NCBI RefSeq assembly: GCF_037265215.1
Contig: NZ_CP147737.1
Span: 806,001 to 870,000, forward strand
DNA from: Xenorhabdus griffiniae
Lineage (GTDB): Bacteria; Pseudomonadota; Gammaproteobacteria; Enterobacterales; Enterobacteriaceae
DNA: 64,000 nt
Reading direction: 5' to 3'
The notes under the pieces are model-generated. The model searched no databases. It was given only the letters and a program-made list of their open reading frames with translations, and was not told the origin of the DNA. Shown here piece after piece: positions 1 through 10,400 of this stretch. Within the stretch, counting starts at the first letter, position 1. Each line of letters begins with the position of its first letter. Position numbers and translations under genes: made by a program.

Positions 1-327
1 ATATCAACAAATAATCTTGCCATTTCGAAGACAAAGATAAAAAAACTTAACGGTATCAGTAAAAATGCCAATTCTCTAAAAGTTTATTTAATTGGTCAAA
101 TAGCTAAAAATTTTTCATTACGTAAAAACCCAATAAGCCTTAGAGACATTTTATTTCATATCAATGTCACCATTGAAAAAGCTCAAGAATTAATAGGAGG
201 GAGAATAACTATTTTGGAATGCGAAAACAATTCAAAAATTATCACCTTATATGAAAAAAATGGACTTGAAAAACTACCAACCAAAGGAGAAAGCAATTCA
301 TTAATTACCATGCTATTTAATCATTAA
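1..327 (+). CDS. 3' end of a GNAT-family N-acetyltransferase (partial)
   Basis: Frame 1 is open from the window edge to a TAA at 325-327, giving the last 108 residues of a protein whose start lies outside the window. Near the end the translation reads TLYEKNGLEKL, which resembles the Tyr-x-x-x-Gly-(Phe/Leu) acetyl-CoA-binding end of GNAT acetyltransferases. Substrate cannot be told; GNAT proteins include protein, antibiotic and tRNA acetylating enzymes, some of them toxins. It is very AT-rich and Lys/Asn-rich and converges on ushA. Family call is moderate because only the C-terminal part is visible. Confidence 0.5.
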   Translation: MSTNNLAISKTKIKKLNGISKNANSLKVYLIGQIAKNFSLRKNPISLRDILFHINVTIEKAQELIGGRITILECENNSKIITLYEKNGLEKLPTKGESNSLITMLFNH

Positions 328-386
328 ATTATTATTCAGTTTCAACCGTTCTTATTTATGCATAACACGCCTTATTGCTAATAAGC

Positions 387-419
387 AAAAGACCATCTGC
401 AAGAACAGATGGTCTTTTT
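387..419. terminator. Bidirectional terminator
   Basis: The stem AAAGACCATCTG / CAGATGGTCTTT with a short AAGAA-type loop is followed by T residues on the plus strand and preceded by A residues. It can therefore end the acetyltransferase gene on the plus strand and ushA on the minus strand. Confidence 0.8.
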
Positions 420-456
420 ATGCAAATAACTAATAAAGTAATCTATTGCTCAGGGA

Positions 457-2118
457 TTAATTATTGATACGAATTTCACCTTTCGGTTCATAATCAGAGG
501 ATTTCAATGGAGAATGTTTTTCAATATATCCTTTCAATACCTCAGCATCGACAAACCCTGTATCAACATAACCAGGCAAATTATCAATCCGTGGATAACC
601 ATCTCCGCCAATCGCGTTAAAGTTCAACGTCGCCATGCGGTAAGTTTTATTTGGATCTAATGGCTTACCACCAATTTTTACCTCACTGATATTCTTACCC
701 TCTTTCACGAAGCTCACATTATAAAACTGACCATAAGCGCCGGAATCCTTTTCCATATTTGCAACAGCCGTTAAATAGGTCAAAACTTCGCTACCTTTGA
801 AGTCCACATAAACCAGTTGGTTAGCAAATGGGTGAACTTTCATGACATCCTTGTAAGTAATATCCCCTGCTTCAATAGAGTCACGGATCCCACCACCGCT
901 CATCACTGCAAAATCAGCGTTTGTCCGTTCCATCTGAGCAGCTAATACAAGGTGTGCCATATTCGTTTGCACGAAACGTACTTTACTGCGATCACCTTCT
1001 AATTTGTTATCTACTGAGCCTATTTTCACATTAAGGATCTTGCTGCCCTTATCTTCATAAGGTGTCAACAACTTAAGCATTTCAGGATTTTGCTTAATTT
1101 CATGGGTATAGTAAACACGTTCCGTACTGCCATCTTCTTTTGTTACTTTTTTCTTTAAGTTAATCGGGATCAATTGATAATGAACTAACTTGAATTCACC
1201 ATTACGGAATTGAAAATCAGCCCGACCTACATATTTCCCCCATTCGTGAGCCTGAACAATCCATGTGCCATTTTGGCGATCAGGAGAACAAGGTGTACCC
1301 GGAACATAATCCACTTGTTTATAGTTTTTATTCTCCGCAGACATACACACCGGATCTTGTGAGTGTCCCCCCACAATCATATTCAAATAACCCGCAGGCA
1401 AACTACGTGCCATTTCAACATCTCCCGGCGCATTCGTACCATGATGACCATCGTCATAGTGCCCCATGTGGGTTGCTGCAATAATCACGTCCGGCTTTTC
1501 ATTCTTTTTCAGCTCTTCAATAACTTTTTTGGCTTCTTCAGCAGGAACACGGAATTCAACATCCGGAAAATTAGCCGGATTACCGATTTTCGCGGTGTCA
1601 TCAGTTGTCAGGCCAAGAACCGCTATTTTCACGCCTTGCTTATCAAAAATAACATATGGCTTAAACAAGCGCTTGCCTGTACTGGTTTGGTAAATATTGG
1701 CAGAGAGAAATGGGAAGTTTGCCCATTTTTGTTGCTGGAACAAGACATTTAAGGGCTTATCAAATTCATGGTTCCCCAATGCCATCGCATCGTATCCCAC
1801 CAGATTCATGCCCTTAAAATCTGGTTCAGCATCTTGCATATCTGATTCTGGTACGCCGGTGTTAATGTCACCACCTGACAATAGCAATACGCTACCTCCT
1901 TTCTTAGCAACCTCCTGACGAATGGAATCTACCACCGTTTTTTGAGCCGCCAAACCATACTCACCATAATCGTTATGCCAGAAATGACCATGATGGTCGT
2001 TAGTATGTAAGATGGTAATGTCATAGGTTTTATCTTTTTCCCAGGCGTTTGCAATTAACGGTACCAGTGATAGCGAAACTGCAAGGGCGCAAATTGACGC
2101 TTTAAACGATAATTTCAT
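457..2118 (-). CDS. ushA: UshA, periplasmic UDP-sugar hydrolase / 5'-nucleotidase
   Basis: The 553-residue product hydrolyses UDP-sugars and 5'-nucleotides in the periplasm so that nucleosides can be taken up. Residues 1-25 form a signal peptide ending LIANA. Metal ligands of the calcineurin-like domain are in place: D41 and H43 in HTNDHHGH, D84 in SGGDINTG and N116-H117 in ALGNHEFD, the same numbering as E. coli. The C-terminal half carries the GGGIRDSIEAG nucleotide-binding region. Length matches the E. coli enzyme (550). It is divergent from fsr, as in E. coli. Confidence 0.96.
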   Translation of the reverse strand: MKLSFKASICALAVSLSLVPLIANAWEKDKTYDITILHTNDHHGHFWHNDYGEYGLAAQKTVVDSIRQEVAKKGGSVLLLSGGDINTGVPESDMQDAEPDFKGMNLVGYDAMALGNHEFDKPLNVLFQQQKWANFPFLSANIYQTSTGKRLFKPYVIFDKQGVKIAVLGLTTDDTAKIGNPANFPDVEFRVPAEEAKKVIEELKKNEKPDVIIAATHMGHYDDGHHGTNAPGDVEMARSLPAGYLNMIVGGHSQDPVCMSAENKNYKQVDYVPGTPCSPDRQNGTWIVQAHEWGKYVGRADFQFRNGEFKLVHYQLIPINLKKKVTKEDGSTERVYYTHEIKQNPEMLKLLTPYEDKGSKILNVKIGSVDNKLEGDRSKVRFVQTNMAHLVLAAQMERTNADFAVMSGGGIRDSIEAGDITYKDVMKVHPFANQLVYVDFKGSEVLTYLTAVANMEKDSGAYGQFYNVSFVKEGKNISEVKIGGKPLDPNKTYRMATLNFNAIGGDGYPRIDNLPGYVDTGFVDAEVLKGYIEKHSPLKSSDYEPKGEIRINN

Positions 2119-2358
2119 GGGATATCTCCATGTATTTCAAAATCTTATTAGTTATATGATAGTCGTGGTTCATCCCTTTCAAGCCGCGGCTTAAAAGATT
2201 TCACCTTTTTGAGATCACGGCCAAATTATATAGGTATAAATAAAAATTTTGTTAATTATCTAAGATGTATTATGGTGTAAAAATTAAACAGAAACTCAAC
2301 AAATCTAAAAATTTCCTCTATAAACTTTGTTGATAATGACATTGATAAGCGAATAGAT

Positions 2359-3576
2359 ATGAGTGAAAAAAGTAAAACAGCCTTGTTTCCAACTTCACCA
2401 GCAAAAAAACATCGCACCGTTTTTTCAATTCTCGGCGCCATCAGCTTATCTCATATGCTGAATGATATGATTCAATCGTTGATTCTGGCGATTTATCCAC
2501 TGCTGCAATCTGAATTTACTCTCAGTTTTATTCAGGTTGGGATGATAACTCTAGCCTATCAGGTAACAGCATCTCTATTGCAACCCCTTATCGGTTTGTA
2601 TACCGATAAACATCCGCAACCCTATTCATTGCCTATCGGTATGGGATTCACCCTATCTGGTTTGCTTCTGCTAGCTTATGCTGAAAGTTTTTCAATTATA
2701 TTAATGGCTGCCGCATTGGTTGGTACGGGATCATCCGTTTTTCATCCCGAATCGTCACGAGTCGCACGTATGGCTTCAGGTGGACGTCATGGTCTGGCGC
2801 AGTCTTTATTTCAAGTAGGGGGAAATTTAGGAAGTTCATTAGGCCCTCTGTTAGCCGCCATTTTTATTGCGCCTTATGGCAAGGGGAACGTCGGTTGGTT
2901 TTCCCTGGCAGCACTGTTGGCTATCGTAATCCTCTTGCAAGTCAGCCAATGGTACAAGATGCAGCATCGGGTTATCTCCCCCCTGTCTTCCCGTACTAAT
3001 TGCCAGCCAAGGCTGCCGAGAAAAACCATTATAAATTCTTTTGCCATTCTTCTGTTACTGGTTTTCTCCAAGTATTTTTACCTAACCAGTATCAGTAGCT
3101 ACTATACTTTTTACCTGATACAAAAATTTGGCTTATCCGTGCAAAACGCCCAGATCCACCTATTTATCTTTTTATTTGCCGTAGCGGCAGGTACCCTGAT
3201 TGGCGGGCCGATTGGAGATAAGATAGGTCGGAAATATGTCATTTGGGGTTCAATTCTTGGCGTGGCACCTTTTACCCTGCTGTTACCTTATGCCTCTTTA
3301 TTCTGGACAAGCATATTAACGGTTATTATTGGTATAATATTGGCCTCTGCGTTCTCTGCTATTTTAGTCTACGCTCAAGAGCTTATTCCCGGCAAAACAG
3401 GCATGATTGCCGGTTTGTTCTTTGGCCTGGCCTTTGGTATGGGGGGCATTGGGGCTGCCGTACTTGGCTATGTCGCAGATAAAACCAGTATAGAATTGGT
3501 TTACAAAATTTGTGCTTTTCTGCCACTTCTTGGTATTTTTACGCTGTTTTTGCCAAATTTAGAAAAAAACGCGTAA
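2359..3576 (+). CDS. fsr: Fsr, fosmidomycin-resistance MFS efflux protein
   Basis: This 405-residue inner-membrane protein has about twelve hydrophobic segments and belongs to the major facilitator superfamily. An MFS-type loop is visible at GGPIGDKIGRKYV. Position beside divergent ushA and in front of ybaL matches E. coli, where Fsr exports fosmidomycin. The ATG at 2359 lacks a strong ribosome binding site, but the N-terminal residues before the first membrane segment are the length expected for the family. Natural substrate is unknown. Confidence 0.9.
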   Translation: MSEKSKTALFPTSPAKKHRTVFSILGAISLSHMLNDMIQSLILAIYPLLQSEFTLSFIQVGMITLAYQVTASLLQPLIGLYTDKHPQPYSLPIGMGFTLSGLLLLAYAESFSIILMAAALVGTGSSVFHPESSRVARMASGGRHGLAQSLFQVGGNLGSSLGPLLAAIFIAPYGKGNVGWFSLAALLAIVILLQVSQWYKMQHRVISPLSSRTNCQPRLPRKTIINSFAILLLLVFSKYFYLTSISSYYTFYLIQKFGLSVQNAQIHLFIFLFAVAAGTLIGGPIGDKIGRKYVIWGSILGVAPFTLLLPYASLFWTSILTVIIGIILASAFSAILVYAQELIPGKTGMIAGLFFGLAFGMGGIGAAVLGYVADKTSIELVYKICAFLPLLGIFTLFLPNLEKNA

Positions 3577-3808
3577 AAAACACAAGGAATACCCTGGATA
3601 AACACCATACTTATTAAAGTATTCTTCTTTGTAAACTAGCGTAAATGATGGCAAAATCTACATAAAATTACATTAAAATAATGTTTATGTAGATCATTCT
3701 CGTTTTTGCCACTCAATATATTTTTTGTAATCTTTAATTATTTATAAAATATATTATTACCTCACCTAACTACACAATTTATATACTCGCTACCCAGAAG
3801 GAGCCTTG

Positions 3809-5521
3809 ATGGAGCACTCGACACCTCTTATCACGACCATTGTTGGCGGTTTTGTTCTTGCTTATCTACTTGGTATGCTTGCACAGCGCCTGAAAATTTC
3901 ACCTCTGGTAGGATACCTCGTTGCAGGTGTACTAGCGGGTCCCTTCACTCCTGGTTTTGTTGCCGATACATCTTTAGCTCCAGAACTGTCAGAAATTGGC
4001 GTGATCTTACTGATGTTTGGTGTCGGTCTACATTTTTCACTTAAAGATTTGTTAGCCGTCAAATCAATTGCCATTCCTGGTGCTATCGCCCAAATTGCAG
4101 TTGCAACCTTATTAGGTACCGGGTTATCAGTGCTGCTCGGCTGGGGATTACTCAGCGGCATAGTATTTGGTCTTTGCCTGTCTACCGCCAGCACAGTAGT
4201 ATTGCTCAGGGCATTAGAAGAACGACAGCTCGTTGATAGTCAAAGGGGACAAATTGCCATTGGTTGGCTAATTGTTGAAGATCTGGCCATGGTGCTAACG
4301 TTAGTATTACTTCCTGCAGCAGCAGGAATTATGGACAGTCAAAACGCAAATATTGGTCAATTGTTGTTAAAGATCTCTCTCACTGTTGGAAAAGTCGTTG
4401 CCTTTATTTTGTTGATGATTTTCGTCGGACGGCGTGTCATTCCCTGGTTACTAGCGAAAACCGCTGGGACAGGCTCCCGTGAACTCTTCACGCTGGCTGT
4501 ACTTGCCATTGCGTTAGGTGTTGCTTATGGTGCAGTAACACTATTTGATGCTTCATTTGCCCTCGGTGCCTTCTTCGCTGGCATGGTACTAAATGAATCA
4601 GAATTGAGTCATCGGGCGGCGCAAGATACTTTACCGCTAAGGGATGCTTTCGCAGTTCTGTTCTTTGTTTCTGTTGGTATGCTGTTTGACCCTATGGTTT
4701 TACTCCAACAGCCTCTGGCGATTATAGGAACCCTTGCCATTATTATCATTGGCAAGTCATTAGCTGCTTTGCTACTGGTCAGAATGTTTGGACACTCACG
4801 ACGCACGGCCCTAACCATTTCAGCCAGTCTCGCCCAAATTGGTGAATTTGCCTTTATCCTCGCCGGGCTTGGTGTCACGTTGGGATTCCTGGATGGGGAA
4901 GCCCGTAACCTTGTGCTGGCCGGCGCTATCATTTCAATCATGCTGAATCCTGTGCTATTTAGCTTACTGGATCGCTATTTGGAAAAAACAGAAACCATTG
5001 AAGAACAGTTACTCGAAGAAACACTGGAAGAAGAAACCCAGATCCCTGTCGATATTTGTGGTCATGCTATTGTGGTGGGTTATGGCCGAGTGGGGGATCA
5101 GCTTTGTCAGCGTTTACAAGAAAAAAATTTTCCTGTTGTGGTCATTGAAGATACACGCGCCCGGTTTGAAGAGTTAGGCGAAATGGGTATCAGTGCCGTA
5201 ATGGGTAATGCCGTCAATAAAGAGATCATGGCCTTGGCTAGGCTCGATTGCGCTTGTATTTTATTCCTGACAATCCCTAATGGTTATGAAGCCGGTGAGA
5301 TCGTTGCGAATGCCAGAGAAATCAGGCCAGATATCAATATCATTGTTCGAGCTCATTATGATGATGAAGTCACTTACATTACAGAGCGTGGCACTAATCA
5401 CATTATCATTGGTGAACATGAAATAGCACGGGCAATGGCTGATGCATTACCTGAATATGAAGAGGGTTGTCCAATAGAGCCGCCATTATTACACTCACCT
5501 GCGACTTCATCTCCAACATAA
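3809..5521 (+). CDS. ybaL: YbaL, CPA2-family cation/proton antiporter with RCK domain
   Basis: The N-terminal roughly 390 residues are a Kef-type monovalent cation:proton antiporter domain with about twelve membrane helices. The C-terminal part is a cytoplasmic TrkA-N/RCK domain with the dinucleotide-binding loop VVGYGRVGD. E. coli YbaL has the same layout; its exact ion is not firmly known. An upstream in-frame TTG exists at 3806, but the ATG at 3809 is chosen because it follows AAGGAG at good spacing and matches the start of the E. coli protein. Confidence 0.92.
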   Translation: MEHSTPLITTIVGGFVLAYLLGMLAQRLKISPLVGYLVAGVLAGPFTPGFVADTSLAPELSEIGVILLMFGVGLHFSLKDLLAVKSIAIPGAIAQIAVATLLGTGLSVLLGWGLLSGIVFGLCLSTASTVVLLRALEERQLVDSQRGQIAIGWLIVEDLAMVLTLVLLPAAAGIMDSQNANIGQLLLKISLTVGKVVAFILLMIFVGRRVIPWLLAKTAGTGSRELFTLAVLAIALGVAYGAVTLFDASFALGAFFAGMVLNESELSHRAAQDTLPLRDAFAVLFFVSVGMLFDPMVLLQQPLAIIGTLAIIIIGKSLAALLLVRMFGHSRRTALTISASLAQIGEFAFILAGLGVTLGFLDGEARNLVLAGAIISIMLNPVLFSLLDRYLEKTETIEEQLLEETLEEETQIPVDICGHAIVVGYGRVGDQLCQRLQEKNFPVVVIEDTRARFEELGEMGISAVMGNAVNKEIMALARLDCACILFLTIPNGYEAGEIVANAREIRPDINIIVRAHYDDEVTYITERGTNHIIIGEHEIARAMADALPEYEEGCPIEPPLLHSPATSSPT

Positions 5522-5532
5522 CTTACGAGTCA

Positions 5533-5566
5533 GGGAATATCCCCAAGTGTGGGATATTCCCATAAA
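5533..5566. terminator. Terminator between convergent ybaL and gsk
   Basis: A perfect 11-bp inverted repeat GGGAATATCCC / GGGATATTCCC with a 7-nt loop lies directly after the ybaL stop and just beyond the gsk stop, followed by ATAAAAA. It probably serves both converging genes. Confidence 0.75.
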
Positions 5567-5584
5567 AATCTCAGACTAGCAGAA

Positions 5585-6895
5585 TCAGCGTTCCCAGTAA
5601 GACTCTTCCAGACTATCTTCTTTCTCCGGCAACCCTCGGGTTAGACGCGGAGAATGCTGGCTCAATACCTGATAACTCACTCTATTAGCGTACTTACATA
5701 CCTGAGCCAAAGAAGAATAGGTCAAATAAGAGCGCGCATGTTTGCTGGAGTTAGGTACATTCATGCGATGATAACTGTTGGCTGTGATATCATGCAGCAA
5801 TGCAGATAACGCACCATCCCCAGCACCATTAGTATTCATGATTTTTTCAGGCCCTCCCATATAGGGCTCAATATGGGAATAAACCCGCATTGGGTTTTGG
5901 CAATCCACCTTACGCATCGCCCGGCTGAATTCATAACGGTTAAATTCTGCAATCGCACCAGGCAGCAAAGGATGCAATGTTTGGCGCTTTTGTTCTTCCT
6001 CAGTGTAACCCGCCATATATAATCCAGCAGGCCCTGCGGTACATAACACCAAATCCACCCAATTTAGCGCCATGTCAGCCGCTAATAAAGGATCACTAAA
6101 ACCGGTTAATTCACAAGCTTCATCTTCATTCATTGCAACAACAGAAACATTTTCAGCCAGAAAATCGCGCCACCATTGTGGATCATCCGCAATGACGTAT
6201 TTTGTTCCTAATGTTAATACAACAGGTACGTTATACTTCTTCGCATATTCAATGGCTTTCATTGTTGCTTCTGGCATTGGCTCACCCGGTTTACAACGCA
6301 CCAAATAAGCGGTGATCACCAATGCTGACGCTTCCGCAATAATATGTTCAGGGATGCTTTCTGGACGAAGCTGATTCATTAACCCCGGACTGATCGCAAA
6401 TGTTCTTTCACCATTTTCCGTCACTAAAGTAAAACAACGGCCAATTGGGCCATCAACGCCCTGAAGATGATTGAGATCCATACGACTGGATGTATTGCAG
6501 AGATAACAATATGCATAACTTCCTATTTGGATATTATTACACATTGCGCCAAGCAGGACGGATTTATCATCAGCCAGCACAGAATAGTTGTGCAAAGTAT
6601 TGCCGATAGTGCCACCCGCAAATTCATGGCTGATGAGATTCTTCTCTGTCAGTTCCTTGTAAAGCGCCTCAGCTACATCATCTTCAATGACTAATGAGTG
6701 TCCCTGGCTTAGGTTATAACGCTGGATAAAATCCTCATCAACTTTGGCTTCAATATCAACCAGTGTCTGGTCAATGCCAACAATGTAGGCTTGATTATTT
6801 TCAGTATTCATCATCTCTTTGATGGGTTGGAGCAGAGGATCTCTTAAACTGACAGGAAAATAGTGTTTAGATTTACGTTTACCAGGGAATTTCAT
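5585..6895 (-). CDS. gsk: Gsk, inosine-guanosine kinase
   Basis: This 436-residue PfkB-family kinase phosphorylates inosine and guanosine with ATP in purine salvage. The PfkB signature NTNGAGDGAL is present in the C-terminal part, with a GGTIGNTLHNYSVL substrate region near residue 90. The reading frame is open to 7003, but that extension runs through a strong hairpin and has no family similarity. The ATG at 6895 (MKFPGKRKSKHYFP) matches the E. coli N-terminus and length (434), although its ribosome binding site is weak. Confidence 0.95.
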   Translation of the reverse strand: MKFPGKRKSKHYFPVSLRDPLLQPIKEMMNTENNQAYIVGIDQTLVDIEAKVDEDFIQRYNLSQGHSLVIEDDVAEALYKELTEKNLISHEFAGGTIGNTLHNYSVLADDKSVLLGAMCNNIQIGSYAYCYLCNTSSRMDLNHLQGVDGPIGRCFTLVTENGERTFAISPGLMNQLRPESIPEHIIAEASALVITAYLVRCKPGEPMPEATMKAIEYAKKYNVPVVLTLGTKYVIADDPQWWRDFLAENVSVVAMNEDEACELTGFSDPLLAADMALNWVDLVLCTAGPAGLYMAGYTEEEQKRQTLHPLLPGAIAEFNRYEFSRAMRKVDCQNPMRVYSHIEPYMGGPEKIMNTNGAGDGALSALLHDITANSYHRMNVPNSSKHARSYLTYSSLAQVCKYANRVSYQVLSQHSPRLTRGLPEKEDSLEESYWER

Positions 6896-6979
6896 AATTA
6901 ATTGTTGCGGCAGAGCTAAAATATGCGGCATGTTAGCATAATATAGTGTTTCACAATACCGAAGAGAAACAAAAAATGC

Positions 6980-7026
6980 AGCGACAAAAATGAAGACAGC
7001 CAATGTTATTTCACAACATTGGCTGT
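6980..7026 (-). terminator. wzz terminator
   Basis: A perfect 12-bp stem ACAGCCAATGTT / AACATTGGCTGT with a 7-nt loop (6996-7026) lies past the wzz stop on the minus strand and is followed there by CTTCATTTTTG. It separates wzz from gsk. Confidence 0.8.
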
Positions 7027-7067
7027 CGATACGTTAGCTATCAGAACATTATCTATAATAGATAATA

Positions 7068-8189
7068 TTAAACCTCTTGTTTCTGGCGACTACGTACCAT
7101 GTGGCACAACAGAACATACATGATGGATAAAATAAATCCGATAAAGCCAGCTCCAATCAAAATCAGCAAACGCTTAGGTGAATCTTTTGAGGTTGGCTCA
7201 TAAGGTTCCTGCATAAACTTGAATGGCACAAAATCAACGGTATCCACATTCACTTTTTCCAGATTTTTGATATACAACTGACGGTTACGCAGATCTGCAT
7301 CAATTTTAGTTGGGTCAGTAATTTCTTCAGTAATCTGTAATTTACGCTGCAGTGCATCAGAACCCAGCGCAATCGAATAATCAGGGTCATCCTTGATCAT
7401 AGATCCACCATTCGATACTGGTTTTTTAATTCCAGCAGAATGAGCAAGAGAAATCGCATACTTCAATCGCTCAATATCTACGCTGCGCATATTAGCGATA
7501 CGTTCTAAATCAAGGGCATAAAGTTTTTGTGAGTATTCCAGTTTCTCATGAACCATATCACTCAGCTCCTCTTTCACTTGATCGCGAACCACCGAAGAGA
7601 TGAATTTGATATAGCCACTTAATAGATTGTAAGCGTCTTCTGCATTGGCAGCACTGAAAGAAAGTTTGGCTTCATCGACAATTTCATCATCTTTCTTTTC
7701 ATTATTTTTCTTAGGTAAAGATATGACAATGTTTTTATTGACAATTTTCTCGATTAATTTTCTTTTTTCCTGCTCAGAACTATCTTGACTCTTAGCAAGC
7801 AACGTCTTGAAGTAATCGGTATTAACCAAATATTCTTCACGCAATACACGTGAATTATAATTTTCAATAAACCGCTTATACATTGACCCTTCCGTGACTT
7901 TGGGATCTATGTTCAGAATATGCAAATCCGTTAACGCATTTTTCAATGGCTGAAATTCCTCTAGCCCTGGTTTCACTACAGCCGCTGTACTGGTCCATTT
8001 TTGCGGTAAAAATGACGCAATACCGAAACCAATAATGGCAAAAACGAAAGATACTGCAATGATCAAATATTTTGATTGGAAGAGTACAGAGAATAGTTCA
8101 AACAAATCAATTTCATCCTCCCGTTCTGGAGGATAATAGTTTGCATGTTCTTGGTAAAAATCAGGGTGTTTAATAGGTTTATTACTCAT
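7068..8189 (-). CDS. wzz: Wzz-family polysaccharide chain-length regulator
   Basis: The 373-residue product has the polysaccharide co-polymerase layout: a cytoplasmic N-terminus, a membrane helix at about 41-62, a long charged helical periplasmic domain, and a second helix at about 341-365 preceded by a Pro-rich stretch (EPYEPTSKDSPKR). Such proteins set O-antigen or similar glycan chain length with the Wzy polymerase. It lies alone between gsk and hemH. In Yersinia the O-antigen cluster ends with wzz at this place, but here no glycosyltransferase or sugar gene accompanies it. Its polymerase must be encoded elsewhere if it is functional. It is longer than classical Wzz and near FepE in size. 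Confidence 0.85.
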   Translation of the reverse strand: MSNKPIKHPDFYQEHANYYPPEREDEIDLFELFSVLFQSKYLIIAVSFVFAIIGFGIASFLPQKWTSTAAVVKPGLEEFQPLKNALTDLHILNIDPKVTEGSMYKRFIENYNSRVLREEYLVNTDYFKTLLAKSQDSSEQEKRKLIEKIVNKNIVISLPKKNNEKKDDEIVDEAKLSFSAANAEDAYNLLSGYIKFISSVVRDQVKEELSDMVHEKLEYSQKLYALDLERIANMRSVDIERLKYAISLAHSAGIKKPVSNGGSMIKDDPDYSIALGSDALQRKLQITEEITDPTKIDADLRNRQLYIKNLEKVNVDTVDFVPFKFMQEPYEPTSKDSPKRLLILIGAGFIGFILSIMYVLLCHMVRSRQKQEV

Positions 8190-8335
8190 TATCTATATGT
8201 CCAATCCAAATAATTTTACTTTTCATTGATATGCAAGCTCTTTCTCTTACTTATCGTATTCATTGGTTAAAAAACCATATCCTTAAAATCATACGACGAT
8301 CAATGTCTGCTATTCATCATGTGTGATAATGTCTC

Positions 8336-8357
8336 ATAACAAGCAATTGCTTGTTAT
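8336..8357 (-). terminator. hemH terminator-like palindrome
   Basis: A 22-bp perfect palindrome centred on AATT overlaps the hemH stop codon. The stem would be ATAACAAGC paired with GCTTGTTAT. The run of U after it is poor, so it may act as a 3' stabilising hairpin. Confidence 0.45.
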
Positions 8358-9319
8358 TTCATGACATTATTTACCAATTGTTCAAGCAAAGAAATGTGGG
8401 CTTTATTATCATTAAGTGCAGAGATATATTCAAACTTTTTCCCACCAGCCTCTAAAAAGATAACTTTATTCTGTTGCTTAATCTCTTCCAACGTTTCCAA
8501 ACAATCTGCCGCAAACCCCGGACATATCACTTGAACATGTTCCACACCTTGGCTGGGTAATGATGCCATGGTTTTATCGGTATAAGGAGATAACCACGGT
8601 AAGCAACCAAAACGCGACTGATATGTCATCATAATTTTATCGGCGGGGTAATCCAGTGCCTGGCTCAACAACTCAGTTGTCGCCTGACAATCTTGCGGAT
8701 AAATATCTCCCATCTTTACCAGACGTTCAGGAATACCATGATAGGAAATAATTAACCGATCAGGCTGACCATGCTTTTCAAAGCTCTGCTCAATGGTTTC
8801 CTTTAGTGCTGCAATATAAGCAGGATGTGTGGCATAACTACGAACAAAATGCAGGGTAGGAATTGTCCGGTACTCCCGCAATATTTTACTGATCCTGTCA
8901 AAAACCGCTGCCGAAGTTGTACTGGAATATTGAGGATAAAGTGGCAGTATAATGAAAGCCTCAATGCCCTGTTGTAACAAACTCTCTACGGCCTGAGATA
9001 AAGAAGGGGAGCCGTAAGTCATTCCCAAAGCAACAGGGATATCTGCCAACCTCTCACCCAGTAATTTCTGCTGACGACGACTATAAACTAATAAAGGAGA
9101 ACCTTCTTCCATCCAAATTTCTTGGTAAAGCTTAGCAATTCGAGCAGCACGGAAAGGAAGAATAAAACCATTTAAGATAGGTTTCCAAATAAATGGCGGG
9201 ATATCAACTACCCTTCTGTCACTCAGAAACTTTGCCAGATAACATCTTATTGCTGCTGGTGTTGGTGCATCAGGTGTACCGAGATTCACTAATAGGACAC
9301 CATACTTCTTGCTACTCAT
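8354..9319 (-). CDS. hemH: HemH, ferrochelatase
   Basis: The enzyme inserts ferrous iron into protoporphyrin IX, the last step of heme synthesis, at the inner face of the cytoplasmic membrane. The 321-residue sequence keeps the catalytic His in SYHGIPERL (H194) and the acidic [14 protein letters not shown] signature (around E275). Length equals the E. coli enzyme (320). It follows adk, with a repeat element between the two. E. coli has aes between hemH and gsk, which is missing here. Confidence 0.96.
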   Translation of the reverse strand: MSSKKYGVLLVNLGTPDAPTPAAIRCYLAKFLSDRRVVDIPPFIWKPILNGFILPFRAARIAKLYQEIWMEEGSPLLVYSRRQQKLLGERLADIPVALGMTYGSPSLSQAVESLLQQGIEAFIILPLYPQYSSTTSAAVFDRISKILREYRTIPTLHFVRSYATHPAYIAALKETIEQSFEKHGQPDRLIISYHGIPERLVKMGDIYPQDCQATTELLSQALDYPADKIMMTYQSRFGCLPWLSPYTDKTMASLPSQGVEHVQVICPGFAADCLETLEEIKQQNKVIFLEAGGKKFEYISALNDNKAHISLLEQLVNNVMK

Positions 9320-9351
9320 TCCTCAGAGCTCCATTAGAATGACTGACAATC

Positions 9352-9456
9352 TATACGCATTAAACTTCAAGTTGCAATTTACAACACGATGTGAAACCTG
9401 ATTTCTCCCCGCTTCGCGGGGAGAAATCAAACACATCTTGAAGTTAGATTGGTATA
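9352..9456 (+). repeat. ERIC-like palindromic element, copy A
   Basis: This is a 105-bp element starting TATACGCATTAAACTTCAAG and ending CTTGAAGTTAGATTGGTATA, with a central perfect stem TTTCTCCCCGC / GCGGGGAGAAA. It is one of five related copies in the window (others at 25829, 27484, 27760 and 40203). Its ends resemble enterobacterial ERIC sequences but the core differs. It lies between hemH and adk. Confidence 0.85.
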
Positions 9457-9525
9457 GTATAAAACATGAATGATAGTTACATGTAACATTTCATGGAGTA
9501 AATTTCTCTAGGGTAGCGTGAACTA

Positions 9526-9557
9526 CAAAAAAAGTCAGGCGGTATGAAAACCGCCTG
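9526..9557 (-). terminator. adk terminator
   Basis: The stem CAGGCGGT / ACCGCCTG (9536-9557) with a short loop is followed on the minus strand by ACTTTTTTTG. It lies about 26 bp past the adk stop. Confidence 0.85.
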
Positions 9558-9583
9558 TTATAACAATTCAAGAAAGCACGAAA

Positions 9584-10258
<675 letters not shown>

Positions 10259-10344
10259 TCATATTTTAGAGAAAACGTACCACCATACCATTTGAATGGG
10301 GGATGGCTCAAGAAAACAGGTAAACGTTTCCGCATTAACTAAAA

Positions 10345-10381
10345 AATAAACCACGCTCCATTTTTGTTGAAGCGTGGTTTT
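10345..10381 (-). terminator. htpG terminator
   Basis: AAACCACGCT (10348-10357) pairs with AGCGTGGTTT (10371-10380). On the minus strand the stem is followed by ATTTTTTAG. It lies 20 bp past the htpG stop. Confidence 0.85.
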
Positions 10382-10400
10382 TATCATTATCTCAATAAGT

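Noticed and set aside
6896..7003. Upstream extension of gsk by 36 codons
   Set aside because: It reads through the wzz terminator hairpin and has no similarity to the family; the ATG at 6895 matches the known start.
9511..9522. GGTAGCGTG resembling the ops element of polysaccharide operons, near the wzz locus
   Set aside because: It is on the plus strand, where no gene is transcribed here, it matches only 9 of 12 ops positions, and a 9-mer match is likely by chance in 64 kb.
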